A stretch of 64,000 bases of DNA, taken from positions 930,001 to 994,000 of the forward strand of contig NZ_JTDI01000003.1 of the NCBI RefSeq assembly GCF_000802225.1, in the 5' to 3' direction. Below the pieces are notes generated by a model. That model searched no databases and was not told the DNA's origin. It saw only the letters and a list, made by a program, of their open reading frames with translations. This DNA comes from Novosphingobium malaysiense (GTDB taxonomy: Bacteria > Pseudomonadota > Alphaproteobacteria > Sphingomonadales > Sphingomonadaceae). The translations under genes and the position numbers were made by a program. Position 1 is the stretch's first letter; each line of letters begins with the position of its first letter. Shown here piece by piece: positions 10,632 to 19,729 of this stretch.

Positions 10632-11831
10632 CTAATCTCTCGATCTTGCAGGCAGAAGCAGCCCCGTCACGATCAGGCCGATGGAGATAATCTGCACGGC
10701 GGGCAGCAGTTGGCCTGTCGCGGACACTACCGTCAAGGCCAGTCCCAGCACCAGACGATCACCGATCCACCGCGCCGCGCTGCCCGAGACGACCCGCGGC
10801 AGCAGCGTCACCAGCAGCATGAAGACAATTGGCACGGACAACCACGATACCGCCAGCTCTCCCGCGAAACGCGGCGTGCCTGCCAGGATCAGGAGCGCGA
10901 ACACCAGGTCGGTCAGCCAGCCCAGCAGATCGGCGCGGGGAATGGCCGGGGGCATCCGGCCCAGCGCGTGGCGTTCCACCGATCGCACCAGTCGCGTCGC
11001 TTCGCACAGCACCCAGGCGAACGCCGCAAACAGGAATCCGCCCCAGACGAGGCCGAACCACCCCAGACCACCGGCGATCACCAGCGCGACCACGACCGCG
11101 ATGGAAAGCGCATTGCTGGCATTTCCGGCATGGAGCAACGAGGAGCCGAAACTGACGACGCCGAGCCGCGCCAGGGACCGGCCCGGCGATGTCGGACCAT
11201 CGGCGACGCGGGACTGCAGCCACTCGTTTTCGAGCGCGAAAGCCTCTGCCTCGGTACGGATCATGCGCCAGTCCGTGCCGACACGGACCGCCGAAGGCAC
11301 CTCGCGCATGGCCACGCCGGATTGCAGCGCGATGCGCGTAAGGGCCGATACCACGTCGCAGTCGGCCGGCAGCTCGCGCAGGCGCTCGACCAGCTGGCCG
11401 GGTACCCGCATCAGCCCGGCACCGGCGCGATTGATGTCGATGCGCTCGTAGCCGGCCGCCAGTGCACCCTCCACGGGCTGCACCAGCACAACGGGACCGC
11501 GGTCCTCGAGCAGGGGCACCGCCTTTGCGGGCTCGACGAACAGGCCTTCGCTCACCACCACGAGTTCGTCGTTGGCGGTCACCAGGCTGGAAAGCTGCCC
11601 GGGGCCCGTGGCGATCGAGAATTTCAGTCCGGCGTCTTCGGCGAGGTGCTGGACGGCTATGACTTCCGGAGACGTGCCGCGCGCCAGGCAAATCACGCGC
11701 TGGCAATCGAGCGCCAACACCAGCCCGAGCTGGTGCTGTGCCAGCGTCGCACCTGCCACCGACAGGAACGCGCGCGGAAACGGCTGTCCTGCAGCAGCAG
11801 GTTCCGTCATGGCCAGCAATGCTATCCGCAA
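10632..11831 (-). CDS. Nucleotidyltransferase-like membrane protein, function unknown
   Basis: 399 residues. The N-terminal about 210 resemble a Rossmann-like/GT-A fold (FLSVAGATLAQHQLGLVLAL, ERIDINRAGAGLMR), as in sugar-nucleotidyltransferases, but the catalytic motif is not clear. The C-terminal about 190 hold roughly five hydrophobic helices. I do not see a CDP-alcohol phosphatidyltransferase DG..AR signature, which a bifunctional NTP-transferase/lipid synthase would have. Start chosen as TTG 11831 because GGAGGAAGG lies at ideal spacing; the ATG at 11810 has no such site. It lies between the Hpt-like gene and the helical protein, and is probably cotranscribed with them. Confidence 0.6.
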   Translation of the reverse strand: MRIALLAMTEPAAAGQPFPRAFLSVAGATLAQHQLGLVLALDCQRVICLARGTSPEVIAVQHLAEDAGLKFSIATGPGQLSSLVTANDELVVVSEGLFVEPAKAVPLLEDRGPVVLVQPVEGALAAGYERIDINRAGAGLMRVPGQLVERLRELPADCDVVSALTRIALQSGVAMREVPSAVRVGTDWRMIRTEAEAFALENEWLQSRVADGPTSPGRSLARLGVVSFGSSLLHAGNASNALSIAVVVALVIAGGLGWFGLVWGGFLFAAFAWVLCEATRLVRSVERHALGRMPPAIPRADLLGWLTDLVFALLILAGTPRFAGELAVSWLSVPIVFMLLVTLLPRVVSGSAARWIGDRLVLGLALTVVSATGQLLPAVQIISIGLIVTGLLLPARSRD

Positions 11832-11900
11832 GTCCTTCCTCCGGCTCCGCGGTGCCTGATTTAGGCCCCCCGGCAGCGCGTGCCAAGCAGCGCGCGAAAA

Positions 11901-12203
11901 TCAGCCAGCGGAAAACTCCGCCACATAGGTCTTTAGCCGGCGCACGACCGCCGGATCGCCGGGCGCGGCATCCAGGGCCTCTTCGGCCAACTCGAGCAAA
12001 CGGGGGCAATGGAAGCTGGCGGCCAGACCCTTGAGGCGCATGGCCGCTATGTGCCAGTTTCCGTCGCAGCGCGAACGTTCGAGCAAATCCGCCTGCCGCG
12101 CCACGCCCTCTATGAAAGAGCCACGCAATTCCGCGAACAGCTCGGCATCGCCGCCTGCCGCCGCCGCGAGCGTCTCTTCGAGGGCACCTGCTTCATAAGC
12201 CAT
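11901..12203 (-). CDS. Hpt-like phosphotransfer protein with the acceptor His missing
   Basis: 100-residue four-helix protein of Hpt type. Residues 54-60 (AMRLKGL) align with the Hpt signature AHTLKGS, placing Met55 where the phospho-accepting histidine should be. The nearest histidine, His51, is one helical turn upstream. The rest of the fold (ELFAELRGSFIEGV; LLELAEEAL) is well preserved. First gene of the minus-strand cluster ending with the kinase-like gene, so two phosphorelay-type proteins with replaced histidines sit together. Divergent from the coiled-coil gene, 69 bases away. Confidence 0.72.
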   Translation of the reverse strand: MAYEAGALEETLAAAAGGDAELFAELRGSFIEGVARQADLLERSRCDGNWHIAAMRLKGLAASFHCPRLLELAEEALDAAPGDPAVVRRLKTYVAEFSAG

Positions 12204-12272
12204 GTTTCCAGAATAAGACGGAAAGAGTTAATCCGGGGTTTATTGCCGCCCCATCCGTGATATCCTGTCGAG

Positions 12273-15089
12273 ATGGCAGGGGAAAACAGGATCATCGCGT
12301 TCGGCGCGAATGACGGCGAAAACGCCGAGGTCGCTCGCGACCAGGCGACGGAGCTGCCCGAAGCACCCGGTGCGCAGGCCACGGAACAGGAAACCTGGGA
12401 CGAGGCCCTCGTAGACGATACAGAGGCGCACGACATTGCCGGCTCCGGCGGATGGATCGCTCCGGTGCTGGCCGGTCTTGCCGTGGCCGCCTGGAGCGGC
12501 CTGTTCATCTGGGCCCTGCTGCCCGCACTGCAGGCGGGCGTACCGCTGGCCGAAGTACCCCAGCTGGTCATGCAATGGTGTGTTCCCGTCCTCCTGATCG
12601 GCCTCGTCTGGCTGCTGGCGCTGCGCCACAGCACGCGCGAGGGCAGACGCTTCGGCGACGTCGCGCGCACGCTGTCGACCGAATCCGCCTTGCTCGAACA
12701 ACGCCTCACTACCGTGAACCGCGAGCTCAGCCTCGCGCGCGAGTTCATCGCCGCCCAGTCGCGAGACCTGGAATCGCTCGGCCGCATGGCCGCGGAACGC
12801 CTCTCCCAGAATGCCGAGCGCCTGCAGGACCTCGTGCGGGACAACGGTTCGCGCGTCGAATCGATCAGCACCGTCAGCAGCGCAGCCCTGCAGAACATGG
12901 AGAAGCTGCGCGGCCAGCTTCCGGTCATCGCCAGTTCTGCCAAGGACGTCACCAACAACATCGGCAATGCCGGACGCACGGCGCAGGTGCAGCTGGAAAA
13001 CATGGTCCAGGGCTTCAACCGGCTCAACGAGTTCGGCACTGCCAGCGAACGCCAGGTCGAATCGCTGCGCGTGCGGGTCTCCGAAACGCTGGAGGAATTC
13101 CAACGCCAGGCCGAACAGTTCCAGGCCATTGCCGAAGAACGGTTTGCCGCCCTTGCCGAGCGTGGAGAAGAGTTCCGCATCGATCTGGACAAGCACGAGG
13201 TCGATGCCATCGCCTCGCTGCGCAGCCGGGCCTCCGCGCTCGCGGCCGAAATCGATTCGACACGGCACGAGCTGGACGAACACGAAGCGCAGAGCCTGAC
13301 GTCGCTGCGCGCCCGTCTCGTCTCGCTGCGGGACGAAAGCGACGTCGTCGCGCGCGCGCTTCGCGAAGGCGAAGTACGGGCCCGCGAAGCGCTCAAGGAA
13401 TCCCTCGCGGCGCTCGAGGCCGATCAGGCTGCCAGCACCGACCGCATTGCCGAAGCCCATCGGGGCGCTATCGACGCGCTCAAGGAATCGCTGGAATCCC
13501 TGCGCGAGGAACAGTCTTCCGCTGCGGCCGGTTTCAGGCTGACCCAGCAGGACGTGATCAAGACGCTGAAGGCTTCGCTGGAAGCGCTGCGCCAGGAACA
13601 GTCGACGGCTTCGGAGGCGATTGCGGCCACGCAGCAAGCCGCCGTCGATGCGCTCTCCGCCCGCCTCGCGACTCTTTCGGACGAAGCCGACCGCATGGAC
13701 GCGGCGCTCGGCGAACGAGCCGAAAAGTTCACCATCGAGGCCGAAGAGCGTCAGGCACGGCAGGTCGAGCAGGAACGCCATGCGATCACCCGCATCGAAC
13801 ACATGCTCGGCGAACTCGACGGCAACATCGCCGAACGCCTCGAGCGCCACCGCCGGCAGACCACGGCGCTCGCCGAGCGCGCGCAAGCCGTGACCGAAGA
13901 ACTCGAGCGCTTCGAAGCCCGGCTCGCCGATATCGCCGGCCAGAGCGGCGAGACGGAAAGCAACCTGACCGCCAGCCTCGAAGCCCTGACCGAACGCCTG
14001 ACCGCGGCACGCGCAACGCTTACGGCAACGGATCGCGACGTCGAGAAACTCACCGAAGACTCGGTGCGCCTGCTCGAGCTGATCCAGGCCAGCGCCAAGA
14101 ACACCCATTCCGCCTTGCCCGAAGCCCTCGCCGTTTCCGAGGGACGCCTGGTCCGCCTCGAAAGCGGCGTGTCGGACCTTCTCGACGTCCTGCGGGAATC
14201 GGCGGAAAGCAGCGAGGATCTCGCCTCGGGGATCGAGCAGTCGGGTGCAAACCTCAAGTCGCTCGTGGCGCAGCTTGCCGATGCGCAGTCCGCCATCGTC
14301 AGCCAGAACAATATCCACTCCGAGCATCTCCAGCGGCTGCAGGACACGCTGGCCGAGATCGACCAGTCGACCGAGCGGCTGAGCGGCAAGGCCCGCGACG
14401 AACTGACGGCCGCGATCGCCGCCCTGCGTGCGACACTGGCGGAATCGGTGGAATCCATCGAGAACGACAGCGCAGCACGCATCGCCTCGGTCGCAGAAGC
14501 GTTGAGCGAGGAAAGCGGGAAGGCCATCGACCGGGCCATGCGGGCCAAGGTCTCGGAGATTTCGGGCCAGCTGGAACAGGCCGTCTCCCATGCCTCCGGC
14601 GTTTCGCGTGAAGCGACGATCCAGCTGCGCGACCAGCTGGCCAAGGTCGATGAACTGACCGGCAACCTGGAAAACCGCGTCGCCCACGCGCGCAGCCGGG
14701 CCGAGGAACAGGTCGATAACGACTTCGCCCGCCGCGTCGCCCTTATTACCGAATCGCTGAACTCCAATTCGATCGACATTGCCGGCGCACTTTCGACCGA
14801 CGTCGCCGACACGGCCTGGGCGGCCTACCTGCGCGGCGACCGCGGCATCTTTACACGCAGGGCAGTCCGACTGCTCGAAAGCGGCGAAGTGAAGCAGATC
14901 CAGCAACTCTTCGAACGCGACGATACCTTCCGCGAGCACGTGAGCCGCTACATCCACGATTTCGAAGCGGTGCTGCGTCAGGTCCTTTCCACGCGCGACG
15001 GCAATGCCCTCGGCGTCACCCTGCTTTCGTCGGACATGGGCAAGCTCTACGTGGCGCTGGCGCAGGGCATCGAGCGGTTGCGGGGATAG
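12273..15089 (+). CDS. Long coiled-coil inner-membrane protein, unknown function
   Basis: 938 residues. An acidic N-terminal tail (1-58) is followed by two membrane helices (about 60-83 and 100-118), then some 750 residues of Ala/Glu/Arg/Gln-rich coiled coil, and a small globular C-terminal region (about 830-938) containing DTAWAAYLRGDRGIF. Both termini are probably cytoplasmic. Three tandem 29-residue repeats occupy residues 373-459. The layout recalls apolipoprotein-like or RmuC/SMC-like helical proteins, with no enzymatic motif seen. Possible roles are scaffold or cell-envelope/division structure. It is divergent from the Hpt-like gene and may share its promoter region. Confidence 0.75.
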   Translation: MAGENRIIAFGANDGENAEVARDQATELPEAPGAQATEQETWDEALVDDTEAHDIAGSGGWIAPVLAGLAVAAWSGLFIWALLPALQAGVPLAEVPQLVMQWCVPVLLIGLVWLLALRHSTREGRRFGDVARTLSTESALLEQRLTTVNRELSLAREFIAAQSRDLESLGRMAAERLSQNAERLQDLVRDNGSRVESISTVSSAALQNMEKLRGQLPVIASSAKDVTNNIGNAGRTAQVQLENMVQGFNRLNEFGTASERQVESLRVRVSETLEEFQRQAEQFQAIAEERFAALAERGEEFRIDLDKHEVDAIASLRSRASALAAEIDSTRHELDEHEAQSLTSLRARLVSLRDESDVVARALREGEVRAREALKESLAALEADQAASTDRIAEAHRGAIDALKESLESLREEQSSAAAGFRLTQQDVIKTLKASLEALRQEQSTASEAIAATQQAAVDALSARLATLSDEADRMDAALGERAEKFTIEAEERQARQVEQERHAITRIEHMLGELDGNIAERLERHRRQTTALAERAQAVTEELERFEARLADIAGQSGETESNLTASLEALTERLTAARATLTATDRDVEKLTEDSVRLLELIQASAKNTHSALPEALAVSEGRLVRLESGVSDLLDVLRESAESSEDLASGIEQSGANLKSLVAQLADAQSAIVSQNNIHSEHLQRLQDTLAEIDQSTERLSGKARDELTAAIAALRATLAESVESIENDSAARIASVAEALSEESGKAIDRAMRAKVSEISGQLEQAVSHASGVSREATIQLRDQLAKVDELTGNLENRVAHARSRAEEQVDNDFARRVALITESLNSNSIDIAGALSTDVADTAWAAYLRGDRGIFTRRAVRLLESGEVKQIQQLFERDDTFREHVSRYIHDFEAVLRQVLSTRDGNALGVTLLSSDMGKLYVALAQGIERLRG
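13389..13649 (+). repeat. Three in-frame 87-bp (29-residue) coding repeats
   Basis: Units at 13389-13475, 13476-13562 and 13563-13649 encode successive 29-residue blocks starting ALKESLAALEADQ, ALKESLESLREEQ and TLKASLEALRQEQ. A fourth, more diverged block begins ALSARLATL. The period suits extended coiled coil. Confidence 0.8.
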
Positions 15090-15170
15090 TTCCGGCTACC
15101 AGTTTTATGAACGGCGGCGCCCGTCCGGTATCAGTTGCAACGGGCGGCTCACGCCGTTTTTGCCGATCGT

Positions 15171-16892
15171 CTATCTGGCTTTTGCTACCGTGGCGCCACG
15201 AATGCCCACTTCCAGGGGATCGCCCTGCCCTGCACGCGTAAGAACCCAGAACGTGCCAGCCAGTTCTTCGGCATTGTGCCCGTAGAACTGCCCCCAGAAC
15301 GATCCGCCATAGTAACCGTCTCGGTCGATCCCACCTTCGAGGATCGAGTTGCGCGCAATCAGCGCGCCATCGATGTTGAACACACCGAAATCTGCAAGGG
15401 CTTTGGTGACCTGTTCGGTGCCTTTCAGCGCCAGGGTTCCGGTGAACGCCTGCCGTGAGAAGTCGACGCTGAAGGCGGAGTTCCCTGTCACATCGTATTT
15501 GGCCGATGCATCCGCATTGACCCCGGTACCATAAGCGATGCCTTCATAACTCGCCTTACCCGTGCGTGCCGCGAGATAATTGTCACCGGTTTTGAAGCCA
15601 TACGTGAAGTAGTAATCCGACACAGGGCCGCCATACGTTCCGGTCCAGTGGCCGAACGAGGCGTAGGTCATCTGCACCTCGCTGTTCGCTGCGCCGGGCT
15701 TGTACAGTTCCAGCGTGACCTGCTGCTCACCGTATCCGTTGTCGCCAGACTTGGCATATGCCGTGAAATTGGGGTCCGCGCTGGCAATCTTGTCATTGAT
15801 GGTAAACCGTCCGCCGACCATGTCGGAAGATGGCATGTTGATATCGAACGTCTCTGAATTCAGCCACCTCAGGCTGCCGTTGACCCCTTCGCCAGTGTAG
15901 TAGAAAAGCTGCTCCTGTGTCATGGCTGTCAGCGTCTGATTGACTGGTTTCAAAGAGGCGTCTTTCGATCCTACCAAGGACCCTACGGCAGCCATTCCAT
16001 AATCGTTGCCGGTAGCGAAAGTTGCGCCGAGTTCTTCGCCATTAGGCCCAAAGAAGCGCCCCGCTATCGAACCCGAGGATTGTCCGTTCCAGCTGCCATA
16101 GACGGCATTGCCGGAGAAACTGCCGTCTATGGCAGAAAGGCTGCCTCCAGCGCGAAACTCGATGCCACCGCCCATGGCGCTGAAATCCGTAACCAGTCCG
16201 TATTCGGTTACATAGGCCTGAGCGTCGAAGATGCCCTGCAGAAAGTCGACACTGAACTGTCCCGCGCCCTGGAAGGACAAAGGCTCTTCACCCGGCATCG
16301 ACACGAGGCCGAAAACATCGATACCGTAGGCGGCCGTCCCGTTTCTCGGCACCGCCGCAGCCTGCGTAGGCAACCCGTAGGTGAACGACGCGAATTCGAC
16401 CGACTGATTCGAACCTTCGGTCATATTATGCTGCCAGTAGCCCATCCCGACGTACTGCTTGGCATTACCGCCGGAATAGGGCCTGCTCACCAGCGTCAGA
16501 TAATCGGTCTGCGAACCGGAAGTCTTCTTGTAGACCGTCTCGTCCAGATCCTGTGAACTGATGTCGGCAGAAGCGAAGGACAGGCTGCGGCTGGCCGAAC
16601 TTACGGTATAGCTGCTTGTCTTCGCATCGTAATCGATGTTCAGGGAGCCGGCTTCGGCCTGTCCGTCAATCGCAGTCCCGGTCGTCTTGTCCCACGTACC
16701 CTTGAGATAGGCGGCGTCGTTGGAAAACGATTGGCTGTACTTGAGATCTGTAAGCGTGGCGTTGGTGGGAGTAGGAGTTGAGCTGGGAGCGGGAGTCGGT
16801 GCCGGCGTGCTCCCCACGCCGCCCGTTCGGCCACCGCATGCCGAAAGCGAAAGCAGCGCAATGGCGCTCGCTGTCCAGTATCGAATTTTCAT
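15171..16892 (-). CDS. TbpB-like surface lipoprotein
   Basis: 573 residues with a lipoprotein signal peptide (lipobox LSAC followed by GG), then a Pro/Thr/Ser-rich tether, then beta-rich sequence. Two eight-strand-barrel ends carry the transferrin-binding-protein-B signature: SIAGRFFGPNGEELGATF near 285 and FWGQFYGHNAEELAGTFWV near 540. This gives the two-lobe layout of TbpB-like proteins, which bind iron carriers or other ligands at the cell surface. No Slam translocator or TonB receptor is nearby, so the ligand is unknown. A perfect 7-bp inverted repeat lies about 55 bases upstream of the start and may be an operator. Confidence 0.85.
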   Translation of the reverse strand: MKIRYWTASAIALLSLSACGGRTGGVGSTPAPTPAPSSTPTPTNATLTDLKYSQSFSNDAAYLKGTWDKTTGTAIDGQAEAGSLNIDYDAKTSSYTVSSASRSLSFASADISSQDLDETVYKKTSGSQTDYLTLVSRPYSGGNAKQYVGMGYWQHNMTEGSNQSVEFASFTYGLPTQAAAVPRNGTAAYGIDVFGLVSMPGEEPLSFQGAGQFSVDFLQGIFDAQAYVTEYGLVTDFSAMGGGIEFRAGGSLSAIDGSFSGNAVYGSWNGQSSGSIAGRFFGPNGEELGATFATGNDYGMAAVGSLVGSKDASLKPVNQTLTAMTQEQLFYYTGEGVNGSLRWLNSETFDINMPSSDMVGGRFTINDKIASADPNFTAYAKSGDNGYGEQQVTLELYKPGAANSEVQMTYASFGHWTGTYGGPVSDYYFTYGFKTGDNYLAARTGKASYEGIAYGTGVNADASAKYDVTGNSAFSVDFSRQAFTGTLALKGTEQVTKALADFGVFNIDGALIARNSILEGGIDRDGYYGGSFWGQFYGHNAEELAGTFWVLTRAGQGDPLEVGIRGATVAKAR

Positions 16893-16945
16893 GAATCAAC
16901 CCCGCCATTGAAATATGGCTCTGGTGCGCACGCGCCGAGAAAAGG

Positions 16946-16965
16946 TCAATTCAGAACGGAATTGA
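16946..16965 (-). promoter_or_regulatory. Candidate operator upstream of the TbpB-like gene
   Basis: TCAATTC-N6-GAATTGA is a perfect 7-bp inverted repeat in an AT-rich stretch upstream of the lipoprotein start at 16892. A regulator of iron or metal response would be a natural guess, but the motif was not matched to any known box. Confidence 0.4.
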
Positions 16966-16986
16966 GTCAATTAAATTACATACATA

Positions 16987-17004
16987 GCGCCCCTTTCGGG
17001 AGCG
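16987..17004 (-). terminator. Weak hairpin after the DUF1467 gene
   Basis: On the minus strand CGCTCC pairs with GGGGCG around a CGAAAG loop, followed by AT-rich sequence without a clear T run. It may end the long nuo-birA-coaX-rnj-DUF1467 transcript. Confidence 0.3.
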
Positions 17005-17015
17005 TGCGATCTACA

Positions 17016-17309
17016 TCAGTACCCCAAATCCTCCACCGGCGGCTTGCCGAAGAAGTTCAGGTCTTCCAGCGTGATCCATCCGTAGATGTAATTCGCGTAG
17101 TAGATGGCGAAGAGCACGGCGGCGAGCAGCGTCGCGCGCAGGATGATCTTGCCGGGCCGGAAGTTCACCGGTGCGCTGTCGGCATGCCCCGTCTCGATTT
17201 TCTTCCCTTCCTCATGCGGCGTGCGCAGGCCGAAGGGCATGACCAGAAAGGCGCTCAGCACCCAGAACAGGCCATAGATCGCGACGATCGAGAACCACTG
17301 CATGTGCAT
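17016..17309 (-). CDS. DUF1467 family two-helix membrane protein
   Basis: 97 residues from ATG 17309, with two membrane helices (IVAIYGLFWVLSAFLVMPFG; ATLLAAVLFAIYYANYIYG) and a PFGLRTP motif between them, typical of the alphaproteobacterial DUF1467 family. The start is supported by GGAGG nine bases upstream, lying inside the end of rnj. Function unknown. Last gene of the complex I super-operon. Confidence 0.88.
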   Translation of the reverse strand: MHMQWFSIVAIYGLFWVLSAFLVMPFGLRTPHEEGKKIETGHADSAPVNFRPGKIILRATLLAAVLFAIYYANYIYGWITLEDLNFFGKPPVEDLGY

Positions 17310-17313
17310 GGGG

Positions 17314-18939
17314 TCAATCCTCCAGCAACAGGACCTGGACCTGCGGCCGCTTGCCCGACCAGCGGGTGGCGGCCCGGCGCGCGGCAAGGCGGGCCGCCTC
17401 GGAGCGGGCATCGCGATCGCCCTTCTTCGCCCGCCTCAGGGCCTCGGCGACGTCGCGGCGGGCTTCCTCCACGAATTCGGCATAGTCCTCGTCGAGCGGC
17501 AAGCCCATCGCGGCGACTTCGACATTACCCTTGCGGTCGGCCGCGACCGAGACCACGCCGTTGTAGCCGATGCGCCGGCGCATCACCATCGCCTCGCCAT
17601 CGGACGGGGTGATGATGTCGCCGTCGAGTACGAGCCGTCCGGCCCGCACTTCACCGAACTTGCCGGGATGGTCGGGCGCGAGACGGACGAGATCGCCGTT
17701 CTTCTGGAACACCGCCTTGGGAATGCCGCAGGAAAGACCGAGCCGGGCCTGCTCCTTCATGTGACGGATTTCACCGTGGACCGGCAGCAGTATCTGCGGG
17801 CGCAGCCAGCCATAGAGCGCTTCGAGTTCGGGACGTCCCGGATGGCCCGAGACGTGGATCATGCTCTGCCGGTCGGTGACGAGTTCGACGCCCGCTTCGG
17901 CAAGCCGGTTCTGGATACGGCCGATGGAAAGCTCGTTGCCGGGGATCTGGCGGCTGGAGAAGAGCACGACATCGCCCTTTTCCAGCTTGATCGGGTGGCT
18001 GCCTTCGGAAATGCGCGCCAGCGCCGCGCGCGGCTCGCCCTGCCCGCCGGTGGCGATGATCAGCACTTCGTCGCGCGGCAGATCCATGGCCTCTTCGATG
18101 TCGACCAGTTCGGGCAGTTTCTTGAGGTAACCGCAAGCCTGTCCGGTGCGGATGATGCGGTCGAGCGAGCGCCCGGCCACGCAGAGCCGCCGCCCGGTCT
18201 TGCGCGCAACGTCGCCCAGCGTCTGCAACCGCGCTACGTTCGAGGCGAAGGTCGTGACCAGCACGCGCTTGCCCTTGTGGCGCTTCACTTCCTTGAGCAG
18301 GCCTTCGTAGACCTCGCCTTCGGATCCCGAAGCCTTGTCGTTGAAGACATTGGTGGAATCGCAAACCAGCGCCAGCACGCCCTCGTCGCCGATGGCGGTC
18401 AGTTCCTCGGCCGTTGCCGGGGTGCCGATCTGCGGCGCGTCGTCCAGCTTCCAGTCGCCGGTGTGGAAGATGCGGCCATAGGGCGTCTCGATCACCAGCG
18501 CGTTGCCTTCGGCAATCGAGTGCGCAAGCGGCACGTAGCGCACGCCGAAGGGGCCGATCTGGAATTCCTCGAGATCGTCGATGACGATCAGTTCCACCTC
18601 GTCGAGCAGACCCGCCTCTTCCAGCTTGGCCGCCACCAGCTTGGCCGTGAAGGGCGTGGCATAGAGCGGCACGTCGAGATCTTCGGCGAAATAGGGGACT
18701 GCACCGATGTGGTCCTCATGCGCGTGGGTGAGCACGATACCGAGCAGGTTCTCGCGCTCGTTCTCGATAAATTCGAGGTCGGCGAAGACCAGATCCACGC
18801 CGGGGTATTCGTTCATGCCGAAGGTCATGCCCAGATCGACCATCAGCCACTTGCCCTGACAGCCGTAGAGATTGACGTTCATGCCGATCTCGCCCGAACC
18901 GCCGAGCGCACAGAAAACCAGTTCCTTGCCGGGAATCAC
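17314..18939 (-). CDS. rnj: Ribonuclease J
   Basis: Endo- and 5'-exoribonuclease for RNA maturation and decay. The 541 residues have a metallo-beta-lactamase core with [13 protein letters not shown], a beta-CASP insertion, and the C-terminal motif ISVHGEIRH-like [11 protein letters not shown]. Start GTG 18939 overlaps the coaX stop by four bases (GTGA). The coaX-rnj pairing downstream of nuo genes is a usual alphaproteobacterial arrangement. The highly basic C-terminus ([20 protein letters not shown]) may bind RNA. Confidence 0.95.
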   Translation of the reverse strand: MIPGKELVFCALGGSGEIGMNVNLYGCQGKWLMVDLGMTFGMNEYPGVDLVFADLEFIENERENLLGIVLTHAHEDHIGAVPYFAEDLDVPLYATPFTAKLVAAKLEEAGLLDEVELIVIDDLEEFQIGPFGVRYVPLAHSIAEGNALVIETPYGRIFHTGDWKLDDAPQIGTPATAEELTAIGDEGVLALVCDSTNVFNDKASGSEGEVYEGLLKEVKRHKGKRVLVTTFASNVARLQTLGDVARKTGRRLCVAGRSLDRIIRTGQACGYLKKLPELVDIEEAMDLPRDEVLIIATGGQGEPRAALARISEGSHPIKLEKGDVVLFSSRQIPGNELSIGRIQNRLAEAGVELVTDRQSMIHVSGHPGRPELEALYGWLRPQILLPVHGEIRHMKEQARLGLSCGIPKAVFQKNGDLVRLAPDHPGKFGEVRAGRLVLDGDIITPSDGEAMVMRRRIGYNGVVSVAADRKGNVEVAAMGLPLDEDYAEFVEEARRDVAEALRRAKKGDRDARSEAARLAARRAATRWSGKRPQVQVLLLED

Positions 18940-19715
18940 TTGGATGCGGCCCTTTCAGCCAGAATTGCCAGGCCCTCGATCGTGAGGTCGGCCTCGACCG
19001 CATCGAATATCTCGGTCGCCTGGTCGAACAGCACCGCCAGGCCGCCGGTGGCGACGACCTTGGCGGGGCGCCCGATCTCGGCGCGGATGCGGGCGATCAG
19101 GCCTTCCATCATTGCAACGTAGCCCCAGAACACGCCGATCAGCATCTGATCCTCGGTATTGCGGCCGATGACGCTGGGGCTTTCGGGAATTTCTATGGCG
19201 ATGCGCGGAAGCTTGGCTGTGTTGCCCACCAGGGCATCGAGCGAGAGGTTGATGCCCGGCGCAATGATGCCGCCCTTGTAGGCGCCGTGGAAGTCGATGA
19301 CGTCGAACGTCGTGGCCGTGCCGAAATCGACGACGATGAGGTCGCCTCCGTGCTTGGCATGTGCGGCAATGGCGTTCACCGCGCGGTCCGCACCCAAAGA
19401 CTTCGGTTCATCGACATCGATATCGATGGCGTAGTCGGCCGCCCCCATGCCGGCGATCAGCGGTTCGACTTGAAAATAGTGCCGGCAGAGCACTTCGAGA
19501 TTGTGAAGCGCGCGCGGAACGACCGTCGAAATGATGATCCGGTCGATCATCTTCGCCTCGACCCCGCGGATGGCGAGCAGTTGCATCAGCCATACGGCGT
19601 ATTCGTCGCCGGTACGGCGCGGGTCGGTAGCGATGCGCCAGCGGCCCTTGATCGTGCGCCCTTCCAGCAGCGCGAAAACGACGTTGGTATTGCCGGCATC
19701 AATGGCGAGCAGCAT
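18936..19715 (-). CDS. coaX: Type III pantothenate kinase
   Basis: Phosphorylates pantothenate, the first step of coenzyme A synthesis. The 259 residues show the ASKHA fold: the phosphate-binding loop [11 protein letters not shown] at 6-16, the pantothenate/ATP motif [11 protein letters not shown], and [14 protein letters not shown]. Normal length. Overlaps rnj by four bases and follows birA by 14 bases, so all three are probably cotranscribed. Confidence 0.95.
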   Translation of the reverse strand: MLLAIDAGNTNVVFALLEGRTIKGRWRIATDPRRTGDEYAVWLMQLLAIRGVEAKMIDRIIISTVVPRALHNLEVLCRHYFQVEPLIAGMGAADYAIDIDVDEPKSLGADRAVNAIAAHAKHGGDLIVVDFGTATTFDVIDFHGAYKGGIIAPGINLSLDALVGNTAKLPRIAIEIPESPSVIGRNTEDQMLIGVFWGYVAMMEGLIARIRAEIGRPAKVVATGGLAVLFDQATEIFDAVEADLTIEGLAILAERAASK

Positions 19716-19729
19716 GGCTTACGGTTTCC

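Noticed and set aside
12240..14957. A 905-codon open frame on the minus strand opposite the coiled-coil gene
   Set aside because: High GC leaves long antisense frames; its composition is random-looking with no motif, while the plus-strand frame encodes a clear coiled coil with repeats.
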